From NCBI GenBank assembly GCA_949752745.1, contig OX457032.1, forward strand, positions 12,287,543 to 12,351,542: DNA of 64,000 bases, written 5' to 3'. The DNA is from Protula sp. h YS-2021 (taxonomy: Eukaryota > Annelida > Polychaeta > Sabellida > Serpulidae). The notes beneath the pieces were generated by a model. The model was not told where the DNA came from. It made no database searches and saw only the letters and a list, made by a program, of their open reading frames with translations. This document shows, piece by piece, positions 1 to 63,117 of this stretch (the first letter of the stretch is position 1; each line of letters starts with the position of its first letter). The position numbers and the translations under genes are program-made.

Positions 1-358
1 AACAGAAACAAACAAGAAGTCTAGAGACACTGTGACCAGCCCAAATCTAGTCAATCAAGTATCAACAGGCTTGAATTACCGCCGAAAAGTGATATTCATA
101 TTTCAAAGGCCGCTTACTAAACATTTTTCAAAGGTCGGTATCTGGTTAACTTCTGGCAGATCTCAGTGAATTTCAAAGAGGAACTAACAATGAACTACGC
201 CTAAAACTGAAAGCAATCTCCCTGAAATTGCTTGCAGAAGAACTTTTTCTAGAAACTTGATCCCTAAACCTTCCAAACGACGGCAAGAGACCATTTCTTT
301 GAGGTGTTGCAAAAAATAGTTTCATAAAAAAGATTACAATAAGAGCAATATTCTAAAA
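1..358. repeat. Direct repeat, copy 1 (cut by window edge)
   Basis: This stretch recurs almost unchanged at 1508-1867, an offset of 1,507 bases. The copies share, for example, the start aacagaaacaaacaagaag and the end agagcaatattctaaaa, with scattered substitutions and one-base indels. The window opens inside copy 1, so its true left end is unknown. No open reading frame in it looks coding. Confidence 0.9.
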
Positions 359-1507
359 TTTCGAATAAAGCAAATCAAACTGCAGCAGGCAACGCATTTT
401 ACGAAACAAATAGATTTAGAATACGCCAGGTTTTCAAAGAATCCATACTGGTCCATTTTGACCGATCTCCAAAAAATATTTTCAAGAGGACCAGCTAGCA
501 GGCATTCATAAAAACCTTGGAAAGGAATCTGATCAATATTGTTGAGAAGAAGTATTATCAAAATTGCCTTCCAATTTTTAAATGCCACGTCCATACCCAT
601 TTAGCCAATTTTTGGTGGATCACCAAAGAAGTAACTTTATAAGAAAGGACTGTCTAGTAAATATTGATGCGAAATTTGAAAGCAATCTGATCAAGTTTGT
701 GGCAGAACAATTTGGAAAACTGGCTCGCAAAAAAAATAAACCACCACCATTTGGCCAGTCTTTAAAGAATCACCCAAAAAAAAGTAATTTTTCAGCAGAG
801 CCATTTTGGGAACAATCGCACAAAATAAGAAAAGAATCAAACGTGTAGAAGAAGTATTTTGAAAATTTGCTGGCAATGAAATGTCCCAAACCTCGCTAAT
901 TTTAGCTGAATCGCCAAACACTTGAATTGTACAAGTGATGCCTTCCCAGTTCACGTTGATGGAAAATTTGAAAACAATCCGATGGAAACAGTGGCAGAAG
1001 AAGCATTTTGAAATTTTAAATGCATTCTATATGGTCAAATTTGGGGTGCTCACGAAAAAAATAAACAGTACTGCTTGAAATACAATCGTAGCAAATATTA
1101 AAGGAACCAGAACAAAACTGAAGGAGAAGAAGCATTTTCAGTAAAAGTTTACATACGTACACACGCACTGGCCAATTCCCTCTCCGTGGTTTCGCGACAT
1201 TGTTAGTCTGCGTGGCTGGCGTTTCGGCATCTAACACAGAAAGAAAATGTTATATAGACAACGCATATAGAATCAGCAAAAACCTTTATGCATTAAAGAA
1301 AATAAAACCGCACAAAATACACGAGTTATCCATAGTTCTCCCGGTAAAACCATGGTACCCGTGATATTTCGTACGGAGCAAAATATCAAAGAAATTGAAA
1401 ACTTATCTTTATTGATGTAGTCACCTCCGTGGCTGGCTGCAACCTTTCACTCTCTAAGCAGCTTGTAGGATGTTCTCCCTCTCCTTGGCTGATGTCCCGG
1501 TTTCTGA
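359..1507. other. AT-rich spacer between direct repeats, no gene seen
   Basis: I see no recognisable protein, RNA gene or transposon here. Short phrases such as 'gaagaagcattttgaaa' and 'gcagaagaa' recur, suggesting an older tandem repeat of roughly 130 bases, but the copies are too worn to define a unit. Small open frames have no recognisable domain. Confidence 0.5.
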
Positions 1508-1867
1508 AACAGAAACAAACAAGAAGTCTAGAGACACTGTGACCAGCCCAAATCTAGTCAATCAAGTATCAACAGGCTTGAATTACCGCCAAAAAGTGAT
1601 ATTCATATTTCAAAGGCCGCTTACTAAACATTTTTCAAAGGTCGGTATCTGGTTAACCTCTGGCAGATCTCAGTGAATTTCAAAGAGGAACTAAAAATGA
1701 ACTACGCCTAAAACTGAAAGCAATCTCCCTGAAATTGCTTGCAGAAGAACGTTTTTTTAGAAACTTGATCCCTAAAACTTCCAAACGATGGCACGAGACC
1801 ATTTCTTTGCGGTGTTGCAAAAAAATGTTTTTATAGAAAAGATTATAATAAGAGCAATATTCTAAAA
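1508..1867. repeat. Direct repeat, copy 2
   Basis: Second copy of the sequence at 1-358. Homology stops at 1867, where copy 2 continues ggcattaccag and copy 1 continues tttcgaataaag. The two copies with the intervening DNA form a tandem duplication of about 1.5 kb. Confidence 0.9.
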
Positions 1868-1995
1868 TGGCATTACCAGTTACCAAACTTTCAAGTAAGT
1901 AAGCCATATGCCTGGAACCAATTAAAATTTTAATTGGAAATATTTTTTTGCCTTCGCCAATATTCCAACCATTTTCTGGGGAATCATCAGAAAAG

Positions 1996-2135
1996 TATTG
2001 TATTGCATTGTATTGTTCTTCAGCTCCCTTTCAGCTGCTATGGTCATGTCGGGATCCCCCTGCCCCCTTCTAACCCTTACATGTGGAATGTCTCACAGGG
2101 TAGCAAGGAGGAGTTCCAGTTTTAAAGTCTTAGGT
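1996..2135 (-). mobile_element. SINE fragment lacking its tRNA head
   Basis: Homologous to the body and tail of the SINE at 4926-5167. Shared landmarks on the + strand are the tail ttgtattgcattg, the block ctcacagggtagcaaggagg and the block ttttaaagtcttaggt. The copy stops exactly where the tRNA-like head would begin, so it is truncated at its 5' end on the minus strand. No target-site duplication is evident. Confidence 0.75.
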
Positions 2136-4925
2136 AAAAATAATAAGTTTCAAGATCGACTGAAGCCAGTTAAAATTAGTTTTTCGTCAATATTTCTGCA
2201 GCGCAGAAACAAGTAATAGCCAGTTACGTAGTATTGTCCGCCATCGGCAACCTAAGTTTTAAGACAGTAAGTCCATTTACCTAGTGCCAGTTCAGATTTT
2301 ATTACATCTTTACCAGATTTTCTGCCAATTTATGTGACAGGTAGGTGTCAATTTCCGCCACCTTTAAACAAAACTTCAAAATAGTAAGGCCATGCAACTA
2401 GCGTCAGTAAGAAATTGGGTTGACTCGTATATTTCCCGTACTTTTTTGGCGACGCACAAAAAAATAATAACAAGGTATACAGTAATGATCTTCCGTTATT
2501 TAAAGTTTTATGATGACAAGACCACATCCTAGGATTAGCTAAGATTAATCAGAAATTGTTTTTTCCTCCAATTTTTTCCCATATTTCGAATCACGAAAAG
2601 TAAAAACAATAAAAGTCAGGTACCAATGACCACAATATTTAACTAAAGCATCAAGACAACAAGATCGTCAATGGACAATGCCCCAGCTCACGAATGCTGA
2701 TGTCAAGATTTATGAGTGAGTGTTGCGCTGGTTGCGAGGGCAGCGTATCACAAACTAGCAATTTCAGTCCTTTGTGTAACGAACCGAGTATCGCGAAGAC
2801 TGTACAAGATTTGTGACACAAAAGTATAACCTGTAACCAACATTTCAAGACAGTAAGGTTATGTACTTGGTGTCAGTCAAGATATTAATACAAACATGGT
2901 TTATTGCCAAAATATCAGTCAATGCTTGGCGATTCGCCAAAAAAAACTTAATAGCCACGTGTTTCGGCCTCACTAGCGTCAGCAACGATTTCAGAAAGAA
3001 TTGGTTTTTACCAACATTTCCGCAATAATCAGATAAGTACCAATGACCATTATCTTTAACCACCATTTCTAGACAGTAAGGCCATTTCTCTGGTGTGAGT
3101 TAAGACTTTACTGGATTGTTTTGATTTTTCGTCAATATTTCACAAAAGATTTCACGCCGCTCAACAAAAAAAGTAATGGCTGGGTGCGCAGTGATATCTG
3201 CTACCTATACTTAAATTTGCAAGACAATAAGGCTATTTGACTGAAGTGGGCTAAGATATCACGAAAAAAGTTTCATCGCCAATATTTCGATAATTTTTGG
3301 CGAATGGCCAAAAAAGTAATAAGCAGGTGGACATTTATGTGTACCTTCAATTAAAACCATGGATGCATATAAGTTTAAAAGACAATTGGGTTTCGACCAA
3401 TGTTTTCGTCAATTTTTGGCAAATTTCCAATAAAGCAATAGCCGGAAGGGTACTACTGTACGCCACTATTACACATAATTATAAGGAAAATGAGTTTATA
3501 TTCCTAGCATTAGTAATATTTTTCAGAAAAATTTGTTTTTTCGCCAATATTTCTGCCAATTTTTGGCAAATCACAAAAAAGGGAGAGACAGAGAGAGAGA
3601 AAAAATAGCAAAGCAGGTTCGAATATCCGCTTCCCTAATTCAAAATCTTAAGACGGTAAGATTATATATAGCGTTAGTTAAGTTTATTAAGAAATTGGTT
3701 TTCGCCATTATTTCCGCCAATTTCTACGAATTAAGAAAAACAGTAATAGCCAGATAAACAACAATGATGGCTATCTTTATCTAAAGTTTGAAGTCAGTAA
3801 AGGAAATTTCTCTGGTGTGAGTTAAGATTTTACTGATTTTTTTCCTGTTTTTATTAAAATAATATTTCCGCCAAATTTTGGCAAATCACGAAGAACAAGT
3901 AATGTCCGAAAGTGAGTAGTAATGATTGCTATTTTACTTAAAAGTTCAAGACAACGAAGCTATTTTCCTGGAGTTCGTGAGAATTTTACGGATTTTTCCG
4001 CCAATTTTTGGCGAATTGGCAAAACAAATGACAGTTAGGTGGACGTTATGCATCTACCTTCCACCTAAATCTTAGAGCGTTTCCATGAGAACCGTATGAG
4101 ATAATTTTCAAGAAAATTGTTTTCGGCCAATATTGCCAGCAAAGTTTAGTAAAACGAAATACCCAGTTATTAAGAAATGTGTTATCCTACTTTTTAAAAT
4201 TACCATGCGATGGGACTATTTTCCTGAAAATCGTTAAGATTTTACAGATCTGGGAGAGGAGGGGTTCGCCAAATTTTTTTCCAATTTTTTAGTCAATCAC
4301 TAAAAAAGTGATGGCCATATAGGTAATAATGCTTGCTACCCTCAATTAAAATTTGACTTTTTGCCAATGAATCCACCAAGTTTTAGCGAATCGCCAAAAC
4401 GAGTAACGTCCAGGTGGAAACTTACGCACTCTAACTCAAACGAAAATTTTAGAATGTTTCAATGAAAACCCTAGAAGATATCTTTTCAAGAAAATTTTCT
4501 GGAGCTAATTAAGATTTTATGAAAAACAAATTGGTTTTCCCTAATATTTCTGCCGCTTTATGGCGAATCGCCAAAACAAGTAACAGCCAGGTGGGCACTT
4601 ATGCACCCTACCTTGTATCGAAATTTCAGAACGTTTCCATAAAAACTCTAAGAGATACATTTTACAGCAAATTGGTTTTTAACTAATATTTACGCAAATG
4701 TTTGGTGAACTGGCAAAAACAATAACCAGTTAGGCGATAATATATGCCACTGTCACTTACAATTACAAGGCCTTTGGGGTATCTTCCTAGAGTATGTTAA
4801 GATTTTACCTTTTTTTTTTTTTTTTGGTTTTCTGCCAAAATTTTCAACAATTTTTGGCTCATCTCCAAAAATTGTATCAGCCAAATAGGTAGTAAATCTT
4901 GATACCCTTCATTAAAATTTTAAGA

Positions 4926-5167
4926 TTGTATTGCATTGTTCTTTTAGATCCCTTTCAACTGCTATATTCATGCCGGGATGACCCCTGCCACATTATACTG
5001 AAATGAGGCATTCCAGCCCTCCTTCTAACCCTCATATGTGGAGTATCTCACAGGGTAGCAAGGAGGAGTCCCAATTTTAAAGTCTTAGGTATGGCCCGAC
5101 CGGGGTTTGAACCCACGATCTTCCAGTCTCGAGGTGGACACTCTAACCACTAGGCCACCGAGGCTGG
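4926..5167 (-). mobile_element. tRNA-derived SINE, complete, with 13-bp target duplication
   Basis: The element is flanked by perfect 13-base direct repeats (taaaattttaaga at 4913-4925 and 5168-5180), cut from a satellite unit. Reading the minus strand, it starts with a tRNA-like head (5164-5092) with an A-box-like tggcctagtgg and a B-box-like ggttcaaacccc. A body of about 150 bases follows and it ends in a tail of caatgcaatacaat type. Head, body, tail and target duplication are the hallmarks of a retroposed SINE transcribed by RNA polymerase III. The related fragment at 1996-2135 shows that it is a family. Confidence 0.88.
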
Positions 5168-6168
5168 TAAAATTTTAAGACAGTAAGACCATTTTGCTTG
5201 AGATTGTCAAGATTTTACCTTTTTACTTTTCCGCCAATACTTTCGCCAATTTTGCTTTGCAACTCACCAAAACAAAGTAATATACAACAAGATTATTTTC
5301 CCAAAAATAGTTAAGATTTTCGAAAATGGTTTTCCGCCAATATTTTCGCCAATTTTTTGAGAATCGTCAAAAAAAGTAATGACCAGATGGACACTTATAT
5401 ACTCTACCTTCTAACAAACTTGACGTTTCTATGAAAAGTCAAGGAGAGACGTTTTACAGTAAACTTGTTTTTGGCCAAAATTTCCGCAAATTTTTTGGCT
5501 GATTGCCAAAAACAGTAATAGCCAGTTAGATAATAATGTGTATTACAGGGACTTAAAATAACAAGGCAATGAGGCTATTTTCCTGGGATTAGATAAGATT
5601 TTACTGAATTTTGCGGAGCAATTTTCGCCAAATTTTTCGTCCATTTTTTTGCCAATCACAAAAAATTAATAGCCAGGTGCATAGCAACGCCTGCTACCTT
5701 CACTTAAAATTTGCAGACAGTAAGATTATTTTCCTAGAGTTAATTAAGATTTTACAAAAATAGCGTTTTTTCTCCAACATTTTGACCAAAACTTAACAGA
5801 TAAGTGAACAGTTATGCACCGTCGTTCTACCAAGTTGCACAATGTTTCCATGAAAATCATACTAGATACTTTTTACAGGAAATTGGTTCTTGGCCAATTT
5901 TTCGCGAATTGCCAAAAAAGTAGTAGCCACTTAGGCAGTAATTTGTTCTGCTGGTACCTAAAATCACAAGGCAATGAGATTATTTTCCTAGAGTTTGACT
6001 ACATTTTACTGAAACGTTTTGGCCCATTTACAACACCGATCTGTGTTTGTTCCCATAGAAGCTACCAAGTTTCATTAAAATCCTTGCAGCAGTTTTTAGG
6101 TTATCGTGTTAACAAGCTATTGATGACACACCGACAGACCGACAGACCGATACGCGGTCGATCGCATA

Positions 6169-6195
6169 TATTCCCCACAGGTTCTGTGGGGAATA
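6169..6195. other. Perfect 12-bp hairpin
   Basis: tattccccacag and ctgtggggaata pair perfectly across the 3-base loop gtt. It lies at the end of a distinct block (about 6000-6195) that also contains aagtttcattaaaatcc, gttatcgtgttaacaagc and a ccgacagaccgacagacc run. This block differs from the satellite around it and looks like the end of a small transposable element. Confidence 0.7.
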
Positions 6196-6779
6196 AAAAA
6201 GTAATAACGTGGTAGGTAGTAATCTTGCTAGCTTTAACTTCAAATTTCAACACAGTAAGATTACTTTCCTATAAGTAGTTAAGATTTTACGAAAAAAAAT
6301 TTACTTTTTCGCCATTTTTTGTGAATCGCCAAAAAAGTAACTGCCAGATGGACACTTACGCACGCTCCCTTCCACCAAATTTTTTAACGTTTCCTTGAAA
6401 ACCCTAGCCTAGGCGGAAATACGCTTTAAAAAATGGCTTTTGGCCAGTCTTTCCACCAACTTTTGGCGAATTGCCAAAAAATTAATAGCTAGGTAGATAC
6501 TTATGTCCGCTATCATCAACCAAACTTTCAAAACATTCAAGCTAAAAACCTAGGAGGAGATGCGATTTTTCAACTTAAAAGTGTACATGCGCACATACTT
6601 TCAATGACTGCTATAACCCGGCATCTGTAGAAGCTGGGGCTAGAAAGGCTATTTCTCTGGCGTCGGTTAAGATTTTACTGAACAAAAATATGGGTTTGTC
6701 GCCTAGATTTCAGCCATATTTTGCACATTAAGAAAAATCAGACCGTTTTTGCTACCGAGTAGCAAAAATTACACTTAGG

Positions 6780-7383
6780 GTCACAAAAACTACGAATCTG
6801 AACTCTTTAAAATTCAAAATTGGAGGTGAAGGTCACCAAGGTACCTCTTACATATAGTCTGTTGGGCCCAAGGTTCAAAATAAGCTGGAAATCGTTCTAT
6901 TTCTAACCGTTTTCGAGATAATGCTCAACTTCCGGTTTTGATATTAACTATGACCGCAAACATCCAGGTCGCCAAGGTACCTTTAAATATCGTCTCTCTC
7001 TGTCAGGTTTTTTTTTACACTGACCATGACCGAGGAGGTCGAGGTCACTGAGGTACCTCTTACGCAATGTCATGTGTACCCGACAGCCTGAAAATAAACT
7101 CAAAATAGCTCTGTCTCTAACCATTTTCTAGATAATGGTCAGCTTTCGCTTTTTTTGACATTGACCATGACCGATGAAGTCAAGGGTCACCAAGGTATTT
7201 TTTACAGATCGTCTTTTAGGCATAAACGGACGAAAATAAGCTTAAAATGGCTTTATCTCTAACCGTTTTCGAGATAATGGTGAACTTCCTCTTTTAGACC
7301 TTGACCATGGTCGATGAGGTCACGGTCACAGAGGTACCTCTTACACATCGTCTTTTAGGCCCAAAGTGTCGAAAATAAGCTCA
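6780..7383. repeat. Tandem repeat of about 138 bp ('ggtcac..ggtacctctta' family)
   Basis: About four to five diverged units, each carrying 'gaccatgaccgatgaggtcaaggtcaccaaggtacctcttac', 'gtcttttaggc', 'gaaaataagctcaaaatagct' and 'taaccgttttcgagataatgg' type segments. The 'ggtcac.aaggtac' segment occurs near 6830, 6966, 7046, 7187 and 7325. Related DNA lies at 34490-34990, so the family is dispersed. Confidence 0.75.
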
Positions 7384-7430
7384 AAGTCTCTGTTTCTCTG
7401 TCTCTCTTTCTCGCTCTCTGTCTCTCTCTC

Positions 7431-7484
<54 letters not shown>

Positions 7485-7506
7485 TCTCTGTCTCTCTGTC
7501 TCTCTG

Positions 7507-7543
<37 letters not shown>
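7384..7543. repeat. (CT)n/(GA)n microsatellite
   Basis: Nearly pure CT dinucleotides with tctctgtctctctgtc interruptions. The serine/leucine-rich and Arg-Glu reading frames across it are composition artefacts. Confidence 0.97.
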
Positions 7544-7547
<4 letters not shown>

Positions 7548-8059
7548 TTTTTGCCAGTATTTCCGCAATTTTTATTATTTCCAGCGAATCATCGAAAGTA
7601 GAAACAAAGACAAGTAGGTACTAATTTTCGCTTCCCTATCAAAAAATTTTAAGACGATAAGATTATATCCCTAGCGCTAGTTAAGAAATTAGTAATAAAT
7701 TGGTTTTTTTGCAAATGTTTCCGCTTTTTTCGAATCACAGAAAACAGTGACAAGCAGGTAAGCTTCAATGACGACTATCTTTCACTAAAATTTCAAGACT
7801 TTTAAGTCTGTTTGTCTGCTGTCATTTACGATTTTACCGATTTTTTTGCCAATATTTCTACCTTTTTGGCGAGCTAAACGAAGCCAGGTAGGTAGCAATG
7901 TATGCTACATTTATTTAAAATTTTTAAGACAGTAAGGCTCTTTTCCTGGTAACAGTTAATATTTTTGGTCAATTTCTGGCAAATCGCCAAACAAAGTAAA
8001 AGCCAGGTGGATAATTATGCCCTAACTTCCGTCAAAATTGTAGGTCATTTCCATTACAA

Positions 8060-8745
8060 TCCTAGGAGGCTGTGAATTTTAAAGAAACATTGTTGTTAAT
8101 CACATCTCTATTGCAGAACGCATCAAAAGGCACCAATGAACGTGTTTTTTTATGTTCTCGAATTAAAAAAAAAACATCACACTTTCTTGACAACGTTGCT
8201 GAAACATTGTCAACTGATGATTGTGATGTTGGTTTAACATTTAAAGGACGTCTCAACCTGTGTAAAACAACGTCGAATTTTGATAGACTATGAAGTGGAA
8301 ACAACGTCTTGGTTCGATAGACGTAGATTACCCGAAGTTTAATCAACATTGGGGAATGATTGCAAATGATAGTAAGCTAAAATCGCCATCTGGACGGCGA
8401 CATTTATATGGAGTCTCCCTTTCGTCGAAGTCAATTTTCATGAATATTTTGAAGAAAAAAAATGGGCGAAAAACCGTTTTCGAAGCCACCCGTTATTGCT
8501 GTCAACTGTCATGATTGCTCCGATGAGCGATAAAATGATGACGTCTATACAACGTCAATGTCCTGACTCGTATTCAACGACGCCCAAAGACGTAATTATA
8601 TGTCGTAAAAAGTTGGATTTGGGTGGCGACCAAAAACAATGCCAGATACAATTGCTTATCTAAAGTCAGTTCAACGTTGTGTCAAAGGCGTTTGTCAGAC
8701 GTTGAGCTAAGGTCGCAATGAATTACAATCCACAGCCGGGTAATA
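8060..8745. repeat. CpG-rich 'caacgtt/gacgtc' inverted-repeat element remnant
   Basis: This block is denser in acgtc and caacgttg motifs than its surroundings and includes gggtggcgaccaaaaacaatg. The same vocabulary appears at 18956-19260 and 35868-36094, where it is attached to a cccRgtaaRca terminus. I read it as a decayed member of that non-autonomous element family. Its ends were not found. Confidence 0.45.
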
Positions 8746-9614
8746 CAAATATATGTTTGAGGGCCTGTGGTCAAAGTATGTTATTCTCAAAAGTTTGCAC
8801 ATTGTTATATATTATTTGTAAGTGTTTCAAGTGTGTATTTGATTTTGATGAATTCGATAACCCCTTTCCAATAATGTACCCTTCTTAAAGTAGATTTTAT
8901 TACTTGGCCCCGAATGAGCACATTGGAGTGTCTGGTATATCTAACTGGTAAGATGCGAACGGTTGCTTAATATTTCGACACCAAAATTCAGCCCTTAAAA
9001 AAGTTACATGTATGCGGATTTTTTGTGTGAATGTTTTCTACATACTGTGCTACTTACGTTTGTCATAGATACGAGTATATATTCCCTTTAGTGGTGCACA
9101 TTTTGATCATCTTTCTATATCCTTTCTCCAGATTCATGAACTTCTCTTCTATTATTTTGCACACAACTTTGAGAAGAATTGAAATTCCCTGATGGTCCCT
9201 CACAGTTGACCCAATTTTCACTAATCTTTGATGGAGGGGCACTCGCTACACACGACGAGTACAACCGAAACAATGGACAACAAGGTTTGAATTTAATAAT
9301 TCGTTGAACCAGAGAATGTGCTTTCGTTTAATCCCGAAGTGGTAATTATAAACTAAATTATCTGGTGTAGTACGGAGTATGAAACTTTTCTATCAATAAC
9401 AAAAACGCCTCGGTAAATATTCATCCACAGATCTCATTCATTTGGATCAGTCAAACATATAAGGGGCCAGCACAAGACAATATGGGGATCGAAACCTCAA
9501 TTTTTCACTATACTTTCTTTTTTTTTCAACAAATAAAAAGTTGTCCAGTTTTTAAATAAAAGTTTCTTCTCGCCCAATTCTGTGAGTACCAGCGCTTTTG
9601 GAAGTTACACAAGA
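8746..9614. other. AT-rich intergenic DNA, nothing recognised
   Basis: No repeat unit, RNA gene or protein homology is visible by eye in this interval. Confidence 0.5.
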
Positions 9615-10003
9615 CCCAGTAAGCACAGAAAATTTTCCCATGTGGGATACGTATGGGTTTTAATTGGGATTTGCATGGGAAGGTGGGAAAGGGGAAAACC
9701 CATATTAATCCCGTGGAGAAAGGAGCCATTTCTGGGTGGGAAATGCCTGGATTTTCCCACCCTGGGAAACCCCCTGTAAAATACACATGAAATATGTATG
9801 GGAATGCCCATGTAAATCCCAGCCCGGGTAAACCCAGGTGGATCCCAACTGGGAAATGCATGGATTATGCGTGGGAATTCCGACCATGGATTTTACCTCG
9901 ATTTTTGTCTCATTCCCATGCAAATCCCTGCATGGGATTCACGTGGGAAGGCCAAAAATAACCCTGGGTTTCACATGGGTTTTACTTGGGTGTGCTTACC
10001 GGG
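9615..10003. mobile_element. MITE-like element with cccRgtaagcaca ends
   Basis: The left end cccagtaagcaca (9615-9627) and the reverse complement of the right end, cccggtaagcaca (10003-9991), agree at 12 of 13 positions. The interior consists of repeated short 'catgggaa', 'tgggaaa' and 'cccatg' phrases and has no real coding frame, so it would depend on a transposase elsewhere. The terminal motif is shared with copies at 18956 and 36094. No clear target-site duplication was found and I cannot assign a superfamily. Confidence 0.75.
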
Positions 10004-10872
10004 GAGTGCATTCATCGAACGAAAACTGGACAGCACTAATACTTGAAGTGTGAGCGACACTTTTTTACCAACAGTTTTTCTTGGACGCAAATTGCGGTTT
10101 CGAAATACACTTCCCTTCTTTTGTGGAAAAGGCTACCCTTCCTCAACCCCCTCACTCTTGAAACAAAACTGGTACTTTACCTTGATCGCATATTTTTAAC
10201 CGCAAAATTACAGCCTGTCCTCTTTATTTATTTATTAACATTTCGCTAGCGAAATAAGGTTCTAGTATAATATAGATCTCAGTGATCTGTGGGTGGGGTT
10301 AATGATGTGTACAACACTGCCGATGACATTAAAACAGAGAAACTTCAAACACAGATGGTTTCCTGGCGAGAAACAAACTCTTGATTAAATATGGCGTATA
10401 ATAAGCGCAGTTTCGTAGACTGCAATATGATGCGTATCAGTGATCAGCTTGGGTCAAGAGCCCATGCATGTTAATTATTTAATAAAAAGTGTAAAATGAG
10501 AAACCCCTTCTCATGACGTAAAAAATACATAGCTGTACAGGCTTTTACTTTTAAATTTCAGAATAAAAGAAAAAAAACTGTGATAATTGGCCAGATACTA
10601 GAGAAAACAAGTTCGAAATTCCAATCACCAGGATAAAATACCGGAATTGGTATATATTAAAGGATAGCAATTAACTGGATCATGTTGAAATTTCGGGATT
10701 TGTCCCATATCTGAAAAAAACGGATAACTTTGGGATTACGCCTTAAAAATCTAGGTTCCGAGGAAAGTACTCAAGATAATTTAATGATGAATTTATTTTA
10801 AGAGATATAGGATTTTGACAATTCAGTGTAAAAAAAACCTATAGTTAGCTATAGCGGACACTTTTGGATAGC
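10004..10872. other. Intergenic DNA, nothing recognised
   Basis: AT-rich sequence without a supported gene. A few short open frames lack any recognisable domain. Confidence 0.5.
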
Positions 10873-11036
10873 CATAGGCGTAACCACAGGTGGAGGGGGG
10901 GGGGCGGGTGCATCGGGGGGGGGGGGGGCTTCAGCCCCACTCGATCATTTTCAGATTGGGGGCCATAGTACAATTATCGTTACGAAAGTCCCCCCCCCCT
11001 CCCCAACCCAGTTATAAAAACGTGGCTACACCTGTG
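10873..11036. repeat. Inverted-repeat unit with G and C homopolymer arms
   Basis: The left arm cataggcgtaaccaca followed by G runs is mirrored by the right arm, whose reverse complement is cacaggtgtagccacg followed by G runs. The G tracts (about 10896-10929) and C tract (10989-10998) lie on opposite sides of the short centre, so a single strand could fold on itself. I read it as a small foldback or MITE-like repeat. Confidence 0.55.
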
Positions 11037-11673
11037 ATAGTGGATAATTCTGTACCTCGTGAACAGAGAAAAAAGGGATGTTTGACATGTGTGGTACACA
11101 AAACTCAAATAAAAAGAGTCCGTTGAATCGCCATAAATGTTAATGTCTAGAAACAAATAATAACTGTATAAGCGTATACAGAATTGCAAATGGTACACAT
11201 TTTTTATGGGGGGGGGGGGGGCATCGAGGATTTTTCGAGCTTGTGAACACCCAAACCAAACAGACAATAGAACGAACAGAGAGACTCTTCAAAGTCTTTA
11301 GACATTGTTTATGCAACTTGAAAATTGACGTCATCAGAAGGGATTTCATGGCTGAGAATTCTCATACAAAGAAAATGGGTGACGTCACAACTATGGCTGG
11401 ACTCACCCCCCCCCCCCCCTTCTCCCCGACAATTCTGGGTACGTGCTCCACAAGGATCCGCTATCCTGGGGGTCAACCTTGGCATGGATGCCTGTTTCAC
11501 ACCTGTAGCGGAAAGAACGAACGTCACAGCGGTTTTACGTCATGGCATTATGACGACAAGAATCAACATCCGCTTATACGAGTTTACAGAACGACGCAGT
11601 TTTTTGGTGTTCTTTGACCAGTGACGGTGTTGAAGCAAAATTTTTTGTTGTACATGAGAAGACATAATTTCTA
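11037..11673 (+). other. Upstream region of the FSIP2-like gene
   Basis: Contains a G homopolymer (11208-11221) and a C homopolymer (11406-11419). I see no TATA box or other confident core promoter element. Any promoter or 5' non-coding exon of the FSIP2-like gene should lie here or further upstream. Confidence 0.4.

Positions 11674-63117
<51,444 letters not shown>

Larger units (their letters stand above)
2220..8060. repeat. Degenerate satellite with a recurrent palindrome
   Basis: About 6 kb of AT-rich DNA made of diverged, irregularly spaced (about 150-300 base) units. A typical unit contains 'aagacagtaagg.tattttcctgg', then 'gttaagattttac', then 'ttttcgccaatatttccgcc', then the near-perfect palindrome ttttggcgaattgccaaaaa, then 'agtaatagccaggtgg'. 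Palindrome copies are visible near 3295, 4005, 4385, 4562, 5510, 6313 and 6463. The SINE at 4926-5167 and a different tandem repeat (6780-7380) interrupt the array. No coding potential is recognised. Confidence 0.7.

Noticed and set aside
5092..5164. A functional tRNA gene
   Set aside because: It is followed by a SINE body and tail inside a 13-bp target duplication, so it is the head of a retroposon.
6169..6195. Rho-independent terminator
   Set aside because: The genome is animal. The hairpin lies at the edge of a repeat block with no gene upstream.
7341..7617. Arg-Glu and Ser-Leu repeat frames
   Set aside because: Translations of the CT/GA microsatellite.
9526..10053. Overlapping Gly/His/Pro-rich frames on both strands
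   Set aside because: They translate the catggg/cccatg phrase repeats of the MITE-like element at 9615-10003.
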